Below are positions 16,208 to 24,685 of a stretch of DNA of 34,702 nucleotides, in pieces. The notes beneath the pieces were generated by a model, which had not been told where the DNA came from, searched no databases, and saw nothing but the letters and a program-made list of their open reading frames with translations. The stretch's first letter is position 1. Each line of letters begins with the position of its first letter. Origin of the DNA: an uncultured Prevotella sp. (lineage in GTDB: Bacteria > Bacteroidota > Bacteroidia > Bacteroidales > Bacteroidaceae); contig CALUMB010000026.1 in the NCBI GenBank assembly GCA_944321645.1, positions 1-34,702 of the forward strand, in the 5' to 3' direction. The position numbers and the translations under genes were made by a program.

Positions 16208-17245
16208 CTTGACCCCGACAAACAGCCTGGCGCGCCACTTGACGGTGGTGAGCGAAAGCTCGTCGGCGTCGCCAAGCGATGTGGTGTTCACCACAGCGTT
16301 CATCCCCGCGAAATACTTGTCGAAGTGGCGCACCACTGCCAGCCGCCCAACCATCAAGGCATTAGGGAACTTGTACGGCATCTTTACCCTGCCTCCGCCC
16401 GTCTCCAGGCGGTTGCGGCTCACCACGACAAGCTGCGGCAAGGCGGAGATGTGGAACAGCCACTTGCCCTTTGCCACCAGGTTGTAGGCATAGCCGGCGC
16501 CTATGCTGCCGCAGATTATGCCAAGGCGGGCGTTGCCCTTGCCGAGCACGTCGGCATAGTCGGCCTTTATGCGCCCGCCGAAGAACGACAGCCCAAGCAT
16601 GAAGCTGCCCGCGCTGCGCCTTTGCAGCCACGATTGGGTGAACGCGGCGGGAAACGAGAACCGCCGCCCGGAAAACACAAAGTAGGCATTTGCCGTCACC
16701 ATGTCTTGGCTGACGCTGCCGACGGGAACCTCAACGCCGCCCGACGGGGTCTCGACCGTTCCCTCGTATGTCTTGGCCGACTGTAGTATAAGGTCTGCGC
16801 CAAGGCGGTTGCCATAGGCGTTGAGGTTAAGTTCATAGTCTTTATTGCGCCCCGCAAGCTTCGCCGGGTTGAAGGCAACGCTCAGCGACAGCCCCCGGTA
16901 TGAGGCCGTGAGGCTCGCGGTGTACTTGTTCTGCGCCTTCAGGCGCGACTTGAAGTCGTCGCCTCCGCTGCTCCAGCGCGTGTCGATGTCGGAGCCGGAG
17001 CCGTTGACAGCGAGCTTAAGGCGCAGCCGCCCGGGCGTGCGGACGATGTAGGCCGTGTCGGCACGCTGCCTGCGGCGGCTGTCGCGAAGGTCGAGCACGC
17101 GGTCTACCGCATTCCTCACACGCGCCACGGCACCGCCGCGGGCAGCACCGGTGCTGTCGCGAAAAAGCGTGTCGGCGGGCGATGCCGCCCAAAGCGGCAC
17201 GGCAAGCATCAGGGCGAGAGCCAACAGCGGAAACTTGTACATCAA
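16202..17245 (-). CDS. DUF4421-like exported envelope protein
   Basis: A 347-residue protein with a signal peptide (MMYKFPLLALALMLAVPLWAA, cut near 21). The body has alternating beta-strand patterns, the segments TASYRGLSLSVAFNPAKLAGRNKDYELNLNAYGNRLGAD, SGRRFSFPAAFTQSW and a late GKNARLGI-type strand, and an aromatic/leucine end (FVGVKL), all consistent with a beta-barrel. The YRGLSLSVAFNPxKL and LNLNAYGNRxG patterns are those I associate with the Bacteroidota family DUF4421. Function is unknown. It is convergent with and overlaps the metallophosphoesterase by 6 bp, and lies 195 bp after the barrel-protein gene at 17441-18070. Confidence 0.75.
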   Translation of the reverse strand: MMYKFPLLALALMLAVPLWAASPADTLFRDSTGAARGGAVARVRNAVDRVLDLRDSRRRQRADTAYIVRTPGRLRLKLAVNGSGSDIDTRWSSGGDDFKSRLKAQNKYTASLTASYRGLSLSVAFNPAKLAGRNKDYELNLNAYGNRLGADLILQSAKTYEGTVETPSGGVEVPVGSVSQDMVTANAYFVFSGRRFSFPAAFTQSWLQRRSAGSFMLGLSFFGGRIKADYADVLGKGNARLGIICGSIGAGYAYNLVAKGKWLFHISALPQLVVVSRNRLETGGGRVKMPYKFPNALMVGRLAVVRHFDKYFAGMNAVVNTTSLGDADELSLTTVKWRARLFVGVKL

Positions 17246-17440
17246 CCTTATAACGCCATTTGCGTTTACTTTATTGTTCAGCCACGGCGCACAGAATTGT
17301 TAAGGGCATGGCTCACAGACCAAAACGGCAAGGGGATGATGGCGCACAACTGCACTGCCACCGTCCACTTGCCATATTTCATGTACTACCGGCACTCGCC
17401 CAAACCGCAAGACGGAAAGGCAGCGTGCCGCAAAATTCCT

Positions 17441-18070
17441 TTAGAAGTAGTAGGCTGCCGACACCTGCCATGCGTTGGCGCGGCCCTTGGTCACCTGGTT
17501 CCACGTGCTGCTGGCCACGTCCCAAACGTTCACCTCGCCCGTCTTGCCGCAGGCAATGTTGTAGGTGAAGCCTATTTCGAGGTGGCTCATGAGCGTGACG
17601 CCAGCGCCAACGTTGACGCTGAAGTTGGTGTTGCTGATGTCGTAGGCCCACTTTTCCTCGTCGTCGGAATAAAGCGTAGTGCTCTTGTCGCCGATGGCGA
17701 AACCGAACTGCGGGCCGGCGGCAATGTAAGCGCCCACCAAGCTGCTGAAGCCGATGTTGTAGCGGAGGTTGATCGGGATGTTGACGCTGCGCTGCTTGAC
17801 GGCCTTCCCGTAGTCGTCGCTGCTGGCCTTGGCCTCGCGCTGGTCGTAGAGCACGCCTGCGTCAACGCCCAGGCCGGCAAGCGGGATGGTCACCTTGACC
17901 ATCGGGCCGACGAAGAAGCCGGTGCGGTTCGACTCGTCCAGCACGTCTTTGCTGAAGCTCATGTCGGTTACGTTCAAGCCTCCCTTAAGGCCGAACTTGA
18001 CTTGTGCCTGCGCGGCAGTGGCCGTAAAGAGGGCCACTGCGGCAAGAATTGCGGTAAAAAATTTCTTCAT
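17441..18070 (-). CDS. Outer-membrane beta-barrel protein (PorT-like, OMP_b-brl_2 type)
   Basis: A 209-residue protein started at the second in-frame ATG (MKKFFTAILAAVALFTATAAQAQ), which gives a canonical signal peptide; a start two codons earlier is possible. The mature protein shows the small-barrel pattern VKFGLKGGLNVTDMSF, GFFVGPMVKVTIP, VNIPINLRYNIG, GAYIAAGPQFGFAIGDKS, and ends in an aromatic strand (AWQVSAAYYF). This is the PF13568-type barrel common in Bacteroidota. Its position just after gldN suggests an envelope role linked to T9SS, but a strong hairpin (18153-18192) separates it from that operon. It is not specific enough to be called PorT. Confidence 0.8.
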   Translation of the reverse strand: MKKFFTAILAAVALFTATAAQAQVKFGLKGGLNVTDMSFSKDVLDESNRTGFFVGPMVKVTIPLAGLGVDAGVLYDQREAKASSDDYGKAVKQRSVNIPINLRYNIGFSSLVGAYIAAGPQFGFAIGDKSTTLYSDDEEKWAYDISNTNFSVNVGAGVTLMSHLEIGFTYNIACGKTGEVNVWDVASSTWNQVTKGRANAWQVSAAYYF

Positions 18071-18152
18071 AAGCATTGTTGTTTTATGGGGTTAATGAAA
18101 CTGTGGCAAGGCTGTTCCGCCATTCCATGCCCGCTCAGGCCGCCAGAATCGA

Positions 18153-18192
18153 CCTGCTGCGCCGCATCGGTAGGCCGATGCGGCCCAGCAGG
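18153..18192 (-). terminator. Strong hairpin after gldN
   Basis: CCTGCTG (18153-18159) pairs with CAGCAGG (18186-18192), and inside it CCGCATCGG (18162-18170) pairs with CCGATGCGG (18175-18183) around a TAGG loop. It lies 15 bp beyond the gldN stop. There is no T-tract, so it may be a terminator, an RNA stabiliser or an attenuator ahead of the barrel-protein gene. Confidence 0.6.
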
Positions 18193-18206
18193 GTGGCGCA
18201 ACCCGC

Positions 18207-19238
18207 TTAGTGGCGCTGGCGGCGCACCGTCACGCGGGGAGCCGACGAGCCAGACGAAACTGCGGTGGACTGGCTTGCCGACGAGCGGCGCGAGCGGCGG
18301 TTGCGCTTCTTGGCGGCCTTCTGCGCAGCCTTGATGGCCTTCGGGTCGTTCTTGGCTATGCTGTCAAGCGAGTCTTTGCGGGCCGGGTCGCCGAAGATGT
18401 GGGTCTCAAACTTGGCCAGCTCGTCCTCTATGCGCTTCTGCTCCTTGGCCATGGCAGAGTCGGTGGTGCAGTACTGCGCGAGCGTGCGGCCAAGCATGTT
18501 GTTGGTCTTGTAGATGCTGCCCTTGTACTTGTTGAGCGCGAAGTAGTCCTCCAGGCTCATCGTGGCGGCGTTGTTGAGGTTGCTCGTCATCACCTCCTGG
18601 CGGCTTAGGAACGGCTCGAGGTCGCTGTACTTCACCCAGAAGAGCGGGTAGCGCGACGGCTCCCCGCCGAAGTCGTCCTCGCGGAACATCACCGGGCAGA
18701 TGGCCACCACCTTGCGGTGGAACGAAGAGTTGGCCTGGTCGTAGTAGGCGCTCTCCTTCAGGTAGTAGCGCGTCACCTCGGCCGAGGGTATGTCGCTGTT
18801 GTCGACGCGCAGCTTGCCGTCCTGCTCCTCGTAGTAGATGTGGTAGTTGTCGAGCACCGTCTGCATCTTTACCTTCGACGAGTCGGTGAACGACTCGTTG
18901 CCGTCGAGGCGGTATTCGTAGATCGGGATGTAGCCGTTGAGCGCGAGCTTGAAGATGTAGGTGAACAGGTTGAGCTGCCTCCCCATCGGCTCCACGGGGT
19001 AGTAGAGACCGGAGTTCGGCTCCTGCATGAGGTCAAGCTCGCGGTAGATGTCGCGCCGCCACACCACGTCCTGCGGCATCTCCACCGCCGTGGGGAACAT
19101 GAGCTGGGCGCGGCGCGTCATCTGCGGCGCGGCGGCCTGCGCCTTCTTGGCTGCGGCCTGGCTGCGCCTCATCTTTGGCTGCGCCATGGCCGAAGCGGCC
19201 ACGAGGGCTATAATCAAAACGGACAACAGTCTTTTCAT
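18207..19238 (-). CDS. gldN: Type IX secretion system ring protein GldN/PorN
   Basis: A 343-residue periplasmic protein. A signal peptide (MKRLLSVLIIALVAASAMAQ) precedes the GldN core with VVWRRDIYRELDLMQEPNSGLYYPVEP, NLFTYIFKLALNGYIPIYEYRLDG and AICPVMFREDDFGGEPSRYPLFWVKY. With lipoprotein GldK it forms the large ring under the outer membrane that couples the GldLM motor to the translocon. The C-terminal 60 residues are basic and serine-rich (KRNRRSRRSSASQ). It is the last gene of porP-gldKLMN, 26 bp after gldM. Confidence 0.95.
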   Translation of the reverse strand: MKRLLSVLIIALVAASAMAQPKMRRSQAAAKKAQAAAPQMTRRAQLMFPTAVEMPQDVVWRRDIYRELDLMQEPNSGLYYPVEPMGRQLNLFTYIFKLALNGYIPIYEYRLDGNESFTDSSKVKMQTVLDNYHIYYEEQDGKLRVDNSDIPSAEVTRYYLKESAYYDQANSSFHRKVVAICPVMFREDDFGGEPSRYPLFWVKYSDLEPFLSRQEVMTSNLNNAATMSLEDYFALNKYKGSIYKTNNMLGRTLAQYCTTDSAMAKEQKRIEDELAKFETHIFGDPARKDSLDSIAKNDPKAIKAAQKAAKKRNRRSRRSSASQSTAVSSGSSAPRVTVRRQRH

Positions 19239-19264
19239 ATTTCAGTTTGCTTTTTGTCTTACTG

Positions 19265-20830
19265 TCATTTAACTATCACCTCCATCGAAGTGGGCAGGCT
19301 GCGCTCTATGCCGTCGGGGCCGATGGCCCTGACGCGCGATATGTAGAAGCGGCGGTTGCGGGCCAGGCGGCGGAAGGTGGACTTCTGGCGGGCTGAGAAC
19401 TTGTCGCCCTCGCTCACCATAGGCACGGCGTTTCCCATGTTGTCGAAGAAGACGGTCTCGAAGCCGAGCACGCGGAAGCCGATGTCGAGTATGCCGTCGT
19501 CGATGGCGGCGCCGATGCCGTCGGCGGCCATGAGGCTGGCCTTGGCCAGGTTGCCGCCCTTGTAGCGTGTCGGGTTGCCGTGCTCGTCGGCCATGGCTAT
19601 GTATGGCGTCGGGTCTGGCAGCTTGCGCACGCGGAAGGTGAACTGCCCCATCTGCTGTGCGCGCCCGGTGTTGGTGGACACCACGGTGATGGTCACGTCC
19701 TTGCCCACGGCGGCAGGGCGGGCGATGTACTTGCCCGGCCCCACGGGCTGGAGCGTGCCGCCGGTCATGGTGGCGGCCACCTTGTTGAGCGGCACGCCCG
19801 GCACGCTCACGCTTATCGGGTTGCTGTAGCCGGCGTAGAGCATATTCATTAGGTCGGCCGAGACGGTGGCGCTCGGGTCCACCACGGTGTATTTCTGGCT
19901 GAAGTCGCGGCGCACGCGCTCGCCGTTGCCGTTGAGCATCTCGATGTACCCGGCCAGGGTGAAGTCGCCGGTGCGCGAGCACACGGTCTCGTAAAGCCCG
20001 CCGTCAAGGTCCATCTTGCGCCCGCCGATGTAGATTTCAGGCACCTGCGTGGTGTCCACGGCGGCCATGACGATGTGTGCGGAGAACTTGTCGCCGCGCA
20101 CGATTGTCTGCGAGTTGGGTATGACGAAGGCGTTGAGCGAGTTGACGCGGATGTCCTTCAGGTCGATGTTGGACACGAGCGTGTGCAGCACCTCGCCCTC
20201 GGCATAGCGAACGTCGCTCTGCAGCTTCGACAGGAGCGTCACGGCGGCGGCCACAGGCATGTCCTCGAACATATACTCCTGCCAGTTCTTGCCCATGGTC
20301 TGGATGTTGCGCGGCACGTCGGTGGACAGGTTGCTGCGTATGATGGCCCGCTGCGTCGGGTCGGGCACCATCTGGAGTATGCGCTCGCGGAAGGAGTTGA
20401 TGGCATCGTAAAGCTCCTTGCCCCGCCCGCGCCTTGGGGCGAGCATCACCTGGTTTGCGGCTTCGAGGTCTTCCTTGCCCACGATGTTCTTCACGTCGCC
20501 GTCGGCCCCGTCGGCCTCGCGCACTATGGCCAGCTTCAGCTCGTCGGCCAGGCTGTACAGCGAATCGCTCATCAGCCTGACGGCCTGCGCCTTGTCGAAC
20601 CACGCCTGCACCTTGGCCGGGTTGGCCTTGAGCTGGGCGGCGAAGTCGTCGTATATCACCTGGTTCTCCCGCGCGGCGTTGGCCGTGGTGCGGCTCAGGC
20701 TCTCTTCCACCAGCGAGAAGCCGTTGAGCACCTCGGTGGAGACATTCAGCGCGAGCATGGCCATGAGGACGACGTACATGAGGTTTATCATCTTCTGGCG
20801 CGGGGAGACAGGTCTTTTCTTTATTGCCAT
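19265..20830 (-). CDS. gldM: Type IX secretion system motor protein GldM/PorM
   Basis: A 521-residue inner-membrane protein. A short cytoplasmic tail (MAIKKRPVSPRQKM) leads into one transmembrane helix (about 16-36, LMYVVLMAMLALNVSTEVLNGF), then a long periplasmic region of a helical domain followed by beta domains. GldM dimers span the periplasm and, with GldL, convert proton-motive force into rotation that drives T9SS export. The conserved start (S-P-R-Q-K-M-I-N-L-M-Y-V-V) is diagnostic. It lies between gldL and gldN; the 68-bp gap before it holds a hairpin at 20854-20877. Confidence 0.96.
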   Translation of the reverse strand: MAIKKRPVSPRQKMINLMYVVLMAMLALNVSTEVLNGFSLVEESLSRTTANAARENQVIYDDFAAQLKANPAKVQAWFDKAQAVRLMSDSLYSLADELKLAIVREADGADGDVKNIVGKEDLEAANQVMLAPRRGRGKELYDAINSFRERILQMVPDPTQRAIIRSNLSTDVPRNIQTMGKNWQEYMFEDMPVAAAVTLLSKLQSDVRYAEGEVLHTLVSNIDLKDIRVNSLNAFVIPNSQTIVRGDKFSAHIVMAAVDTTQVPEIYIGGRKMDLDGGLYETVCSRTGDFTLAGYIEMLNGNGERVRRDFSQKYTVVDPSATVSADLMNMLYAGYSNPISVSVPGVPLNKVAATMTGGTLQPVGPGKYIARPAAVGKDVTITVVSTNTGRAQQMGQFTFRVRKLPDPTPYIAMADEHGNPTRYKGGNLAKASLMAADGIGAAIDDGILDIGFRVLGFETVFFDNMGNAVPMVSEGDKFSARQKSTFRRLARNRRFYISRVRAIGPDGIERSLPTSMEVIVK

Positions 20831-20853
20831 ATCTTAACTTTCTTTCCAAGACA

Positions 20854-20877
20854 GGCCCGGCGCGCTTGGCGCGGGCC
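20854..20877 (-). promoter_or_regulatory. Intercistronic hairpin between gldL and gldM
   Basis: GGCCC (20854-20858) and GCGC (20860-20863) pair with GCGC (20869-20872) and GGGCC (20873-20877), leaving one bulged G and a five-base loop. It is the only sizeable gap within gldKLM. It could protect or terminate part of the transcript and so set the GldL:GldM ratio, which is inference. Confidence 0.45.
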
Positions 20878-20898
20878 ACGTTACGTAGCGGCCGCAGG

Positions 20899-21711
20899 TC
20901 AGGCGTTGCCCGGCGCGGCGGACTTCATGTTCACGGTCATGGCCTCTATCATGCGCGAGTAGATGGCGTTCAGCTCGGCTATCTGCCCGGCCATGCGGCG
21001 CGACTGCTCGTTTATCTGGTCGATGGTGCCAATCTGGGCGCTGGCTCCCTTGAGCTGCATCTCGTACACCTTGCAGATGCCGGTGAGCGTTCGGTTGAGG
21101 TTTTCCATCTCCTCGGAGTCGCGCGTGAGCCTCTGGCTCTGCTCCGACACGGCGGCGAGCATCTCCGTGAGCTTGCGCAGCTGCTCGACGTAGCCCGTGG
21201 TGGCCTCCTCCATCTCCTTGGCGGCCTCTTCCATCTCCGGCGACACCTGCGGCCCTGCGGCCACTATGGCCGGGGCGCCAGCCAGGGCGGCCACCTGCAC
21301 GGCCTGCCCGCCGCCCGCAGCGACGGCCTCCTGGCCTGCGGCCACGCCGCCTGCGGGCGAGCCGACGATGATGGTACCGCCGCCCACCACGGCCTGCCCC
21401 GCTGCCTCGCCTTCGGGCTGCGGCCCGGCGCCGCCTTCTTCGGCAAAGGCGTGGGTGGGGAGATCCTTCCCGTCGGCGGTCTTGTCGAACGGACGGTCGA
21501 AGGCCGAGATGAAGAACACTATCACCTCGGTGCCCATGCCCACGTAGAGCATGATGTTGGCGCCGGGCAGGTGGGTGAGCTTAAACAGCGTTCCGAGGAT
21601 AACGATTGAGGCACCCCAGCTGTAAGCGTAGTTCATGAAGGTCTGCCCCGGCACGCTGTCGAGCCACTTCTGCAGACGGTAGATTATGTTGTACTTGCTG
21701 TAGACGGTCAT
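20899..21711 (-). CDS. gldL: Type IX secretion system motor protein GldL/PorL
   Basis: A 270-residue inner-membrane protein with two helices (about 27-45 and 52-70) in the conserved opening YSWGASIVILGTLFKLTHLPGANIMLYVGMGTEVIVFFISAF. GldL pentamers form the stator-like proton channel around the GldM helices. The glutamate in GTEVIVFF is the likely proton-carrying residue. A Gly/Ala-rich linker (about 95-160) separates the membrane part from a C-terminal coiled coil (about 160-265). The start codon overlaps the gldK stop as ATGA, so translation is coupled. Confidence 0.95.
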   Translation of the reverse strand: MTVYSKYNIIYRLQKWLDSVPGQTFMNYAYSWGASIVILGTLFKLTHLPGANIMLYVGMGTEVIVFFISAFDRPFDKTADGKDLPTHAFAEEGGAGPQPEGEAAGQAVVGGGTIIVGSPAGGVAAGQEAVAAGGGQAVQVAALAGAPAIVAAGPQVSPEMEEAAKEMEEATTGYVEQLRKLTEMLAAVSEQSQRLTRDSEEMENLNRTLTGICKVYEMQLKGASAQIGTIDQINEQSRRMAGQIAELNAIYSRMIEAMTVNMKSAAPGNA

Positions 21712-23159
21712 CTCTTCTTCGATTTTTTGATTTTCTCACTTGTGGTGTTGGCCAGGCTGCGCACGCAGCGGAAGCCGATGTAGGAGCGCGGCTGGTTCTG
21801 GTACTCGTAGGAGCGCCAGGCCGAGCGTATGTACGACTCGGGGTCTTTCCACGAGCCGCCGCGCACGCTCTTGCGCTTCAGGCGGTAGGGGTCTTCGAGC
21901 GCGGCGTTGTACTCCAGCTCGGGGTTGATGTCGTTCATGTTCTCCACGCCCGCCTCGGTGTAGACGGTGCTCGTCCACTCGGCCACGTTGCCCGCCATGT
22001 CGTAGAGGCCGTTGCTGTTTGCCTGGTAGATGCCGGTCTTGCAGGTGATGAGGTTGCCGTCCTTGGTGTAGTTGCCGCCCTCGGGCTTGAAGTTGGCGAA
22101 GAAGCACCCGTCGTCGCTCGACGTGGCCGCCGTCTCCCAGGGGAACTCGTCCTGGTTCTTGCCCCTGGCGGCGTACTCCCACTCGGCCTCGGTGGGCAGG
22201 CGGTAGCGCTGCACGAACTGCGCTGCCTTGCCCAACCCGCGGAGCAGGTACTCGGTGCGCCAGGCGCAGAAGGCGTTGGCCTGCTCCCAGGTGACGCCCA
22301 CCACGGGGTAGTCGTTGTAGGCGGGGTTGCTGAAGTAGAGCCGCATGTACGACTCGTTGTCGGCGTTGGGGAAGTCGTTAACCCAGCACGTGGTGTCGGG
22401 GTAGATGTTCACGATGTAGGTGTTGAGGAAGTCCCACGGGCCGCTGCGTGGGCGGTTGATGGTCTGGCGCACGATGTTGCCCTCGTCGTCGATGTATGCC
22501 GTGTCCTTCGATATCCACACCACCTCGTCGGGGTTTGGCCTGATGTCGGTGTTGAGGTTGCGCTCGGCGGGGTCCATGCGGTACTTGCGCTTGGCGGCCT
22601 CGGTGTAGTCGTACACCTCGTAGCGGTAGTTCATCTGGCGCGCGTCGAGCATCTTTTCGCCCGTCACGGGGTTGGTGGTGTACACGCTCTCTATGGCCCG
22701 CTGCTCGTCCTCGTTGGGCTTGCGCGGTATTGGCTTCTTCCAGTTGAGGTACGGCTTGGCCACGGGGTCGCCGTTCTCGTCCTCCTCTATCTTGTAGGTC
22801 TCGTCGCCTCCGTATGCCGGGTCGGCCAGCCTTTCGCGGATGATGGAGTCGCGCACGTAGTTGACGAACTGGCGGTACTGCGAGTTGGTGATTTCCTTCT
22901 CGTCCATCCAGAAGCCCTCCACCGAGATGTCCCTCGTCGGGGTCTGCTTGCCCCAGAGGCTGTCTTGCTTCTCCATGCCCATCTTGAGGTGGCCCCGGGG
23001 TATCATCACCATGCCGTAGGGCGTCGGCTCGGAGAAGGCCCTGCCGCCCGCGCCTGTCACCTCGCCGCCGGAGGCCGTGGCCGACTTTCCGCCGAAGCAG
23101 CCCGTCAGGGCCAGCAAGGCCACGCAGCACAGCGCGGCGAATGTTATCTTCTTGTCCAT
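21708..23159 (-). CDS. gldK: Type IX secretion system lipoprotein GldK/PorK
   Basis: A 483-residue lipoprotein with signal peptide and lipobox LTGC (Cys21). The body is a formylglycine-generating-enzyme/sulfatase-modifying-factor fold used structurally: FWMDEKEITNSQYRQFVNYVRD, PVVGVTWEQANAFCAWR, RLPTEAEWEYAARG, NGLYDMAGNVAEWT, and the closing VRGGSWKD...RSYIGFRCVR. GldK is anchored in the outer membrane and assembles with GldN into the periplasmic T9SS ring. It follows porP by 6 bp and overlaps gldL by 4 bp. Confidence 0.96.
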   Translation of the reverse strand: MDKKITFAALCCVALLALTGCFGGKSATASGGEVTGAGGRAFSEPTPYGMVMIPRGHLKMGMEKQDSLWGKQTPTRDISVEGFWMDEKEITNSQYRQFVNYVRDSIIRERLADPAYGGDETYKIEEDENGDPVAKPYLNWKKPIPRKPNEDEQRAIESVYTTNPVTGEKMLDARQMNYRYEVYDYTEAAKRKYRMDPAERNLNTDIRPNPDEVVWISKDTAYIDDEGNIVRQTINRPRSGPWDFLNTYIVNIYPDTTCWVNDFPNADNESYMRLYFSNPAYNDYPVVGVTWEQANAFCAWRTEYLLRGLGKAAQFVQRYRLPTEAEWEYAARGKNQDEFPWETAATSSDDGCFFANFKPEGGNYTKDGNLITCKTGIYQANSNGLYDMAGNVAEWTSTVYTEAGVENMNDINPELEYNAALEDPYRLKRKSVRGGSWKDPESYIRSAWRSYEYQNQPRSYIGFRCVRSLANTTSEKIKKSKKR

Positions 23160-23165
23160 ATATGC

Positions 23166-24131
23166 TTAGAGTATTCTCACACTTTTATGTTTGTTCCGTC
23201 CTTTCTTGCCAAGGTTCATGTCGGTCTGGTAGCCGATGAATATCTCGTGGCTGCCGTTGCCTATGCTTATGGCCGAGGTGTACACCTCGTAGCTGTAGCC
23301 GAGGCTCACGCCGTGGAAGTTGCCGCCCACCATCACCGTCACCGAGTTGGTGGGGCTGTAGCCAAGCCCGGCGTACATCACCTTCTTGTCGTTGGTGTAC
23401 TTCACCCGCGCCGTCACGTCGGCCCGGTAGGCCGTGCCGTCGTAGCGGGCCAGCACGCTGGGGTGTATTGTTAAGAACGGGTTGCGCAGCTTAATATTGT
23501 ACCCCCCGGTCAGATAAAACGTGGGGTCGATGCCGAACGTCTGCGCGTCGCCTATGTCCACCGACGGCGAGTTGAGGTGCAGCGCGGACAGGCCCACGTA
23601 CCACGCGCCGCGCGTGTAGTACAGGCCGGCGCCTATGTCGAAGCCCGTGCCGTTGGCGTCGCCCGAGGGGAAGGCCGGGTCGTCGGGCGTCTCGGTGTCC
23701 ACCCCGCCGCCGTCGAACGCCTCGCTCAGCAGCCCGAGGTTGACGCCCGCGCCGAGCAGCCCGCCGAAGAGCTTGAAGCGCACGGCATACTGCAGGGCGA
23801 AGCGCTTGTGGGAGAAGAGGCCTATCTCGTCGTTGAGGAACTGCGCCCCCACGCCATGGTAGACCTTCAGGAAGCGGAACGGTATGTCGCCGCCGGCGTA
23901 CATCGTCGACGGGCTGTTCTCGAAGCCCGCCATCGACTTGGCGTAGGCCGCCGCCACGTTCACCTTCTGCTCCTTGCCCACGGCCGCCGGGTTGAACACC
24001 GGCTCCAAGGCCCAATAGTGGGAGAAGGCCGGGTCGTACTGGGCGCAGGCCGGCTGTGCGGCGAGTGCCACCAATGACAATATGAGCCAATGACGCTTCA
24101 ACACATTCTTAATAACGCGCCGCACGCGCAT
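23166..24131 (-). CDS. porP: PorP/SprF-family type IX secretion membrane protein
   Basis: A 321-residue outer-membrane beta-barrel protein. After a signal peptide (VLKRHWLILSLVALAAQPACAQ) comes the family signature QYDPAFSHYWALEPVFNPAAVG, then barrel strands with repeated G-x-G and aromatic patterns, including FDIGAGLYYTRGAWYVGLSALHLNSPSV. PorP/SprF proteins bind the GldK/N ring and the translocon or act with specific cargo. It is the first gene of porP-gldKLMN. The start at 24131 gives an Arg-rich signal peptide; a downstream in-frame GTG or TTG is possible. No clear -7 box was found in the 212 bp before it. Confidence 0.93.
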   Translation of the reverse strand: MRVRRVIKNVLKRHWLILSLVALAAQPACAQYDPAFSHYWALEPVFNPAAVGKEQKVNVAAAYAKSMAGFENSPSTMYAGGDIPFRFLKVYHGVGAQFLNDEIGLFSHKRFALQYAVRFKLFGGLLGAGVNLGLLSEAFDGGGVDTETPDDPAFPSGDANGTGFDIGAGLYYTRGAWYVGLSALHLNSPSVDIGDAQTFGIDPTFYLTGGYNIKLRNPFLTIHPSVLARYDGTAYRADVTARVKYTNDKKVMYAGLGYSPTNSVTVMVGGNFHGVSLGYSYEVYTSAISIGNGSHEIFIGYQTDMNLGKKGRNKHKSVRIL

Positions 24132-24304
24132 TTATTGTGCCTGCGCGGCAAATTATGCCGAAAGGCGGCCGGGCGGGCATCGCCGCCCGCAGGCCACCCG
24201 CACCCATTTTCCACGAACCTGCCAGAACGTTTGCCGACGGCTCGCCTTGAAGGGCAACCCGCACCGCTGTAAACACAGCCTCCACGGCAAAAATTTAAGG
24301 CACA

Positions 24305-24339
24305 AAAGTTTCAACATAATGAAACTTTAGCTATATTTG
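24305..24339 (+). promoter_or_regulatory. Promoter and dyad operator of the toxin-antitoxin operon
   Basis: A perfect 9-bp inverted repeat, AAAGTTTCA (24305-24313) and TGAAACTTT (24320-24328), spaced by 6 bp, sits immediately upstream of the -7 box TATATTTG (24332-24339), across the presumed -33/-7 spacer. The box ends four bases before the toxin ATG, so transcription would begin on or next to the start codon. The dyad is the likely binding site of the antitoxin's HTH domain for autoregulation. Confidence 0.65.
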
Positions 24340-24343
24340 CAAA

Positions 24344-24685
24344 ATGAAACGGAAAATAATCACCTACGGCGGCTACTTCGAGAGATTCATATCTACCCTC
24401 ACGGAAAAGGAACTAAGGAAACTGGACTACATAATCTCACTGCTTGAATCGGAAGACAGATTGCCAGTGAAATTCATAAAGTTCCTGCGTGACGGCCTAT
24501 ATGAATTGCGAATGGAATATGGCAGCAACACTTACAGGGTGTTTTTCATATTCGACGACGGACAAATAGTCGTGCTCTTAAGCGGCTATCAGAAAAAGAC
24601 GCAAAAGACCCCGCAGGCGGAAATAGAGAAAGCTTTAAAAATAAAAAAGGCGTATTATGGAGACAAACAATCACAAAACAGTTGA
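24344..24685 (+). CDS. RelE/HigB-like (Gp49 family) toxin
   Basis: A 113-residue protein of the Gp49/HigB-like branch of the RelE/ParE superfamily. Visible features are VKFIKFLRDGLYELRMEYGSNTYRVFFIFDDGQIVVLLSGYQKKTQKTP followed by EIEKALKIKKAY. The order of strand residues R-x-E-Y-G, Y-R-V-F-F and a basic K-K-T-Q-K loop is typical of ribosome-dependent mRNA interferases in this group. Toxin lies before antitoxin, as in higBA systems, and the two frames overlap by 29 bp. The activity is inferred from the family. Confidence 0.9.
   Translation: MKRKIITYGGYFERFISTLTEKELRKLDYIISLLESEDRLPVKFIKFLRDGLYELRMEYGSNTYRVFFIFDDGQIVVLLSGYQKKTQKTPQAEIEKALKIKKAYYGDKQSQNS

Noticed and set aside
24132-24343. 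Resemblance to a cobalamin riboswitch (CCCGCACCGCTGTAA near 24257-24271)
   Set aside because: The piece resembles part of the conserved core, but no B12-box or GCCACTG element is present in order, and the flanking genes (porP, toxin-antitoxin) are not B12-related.
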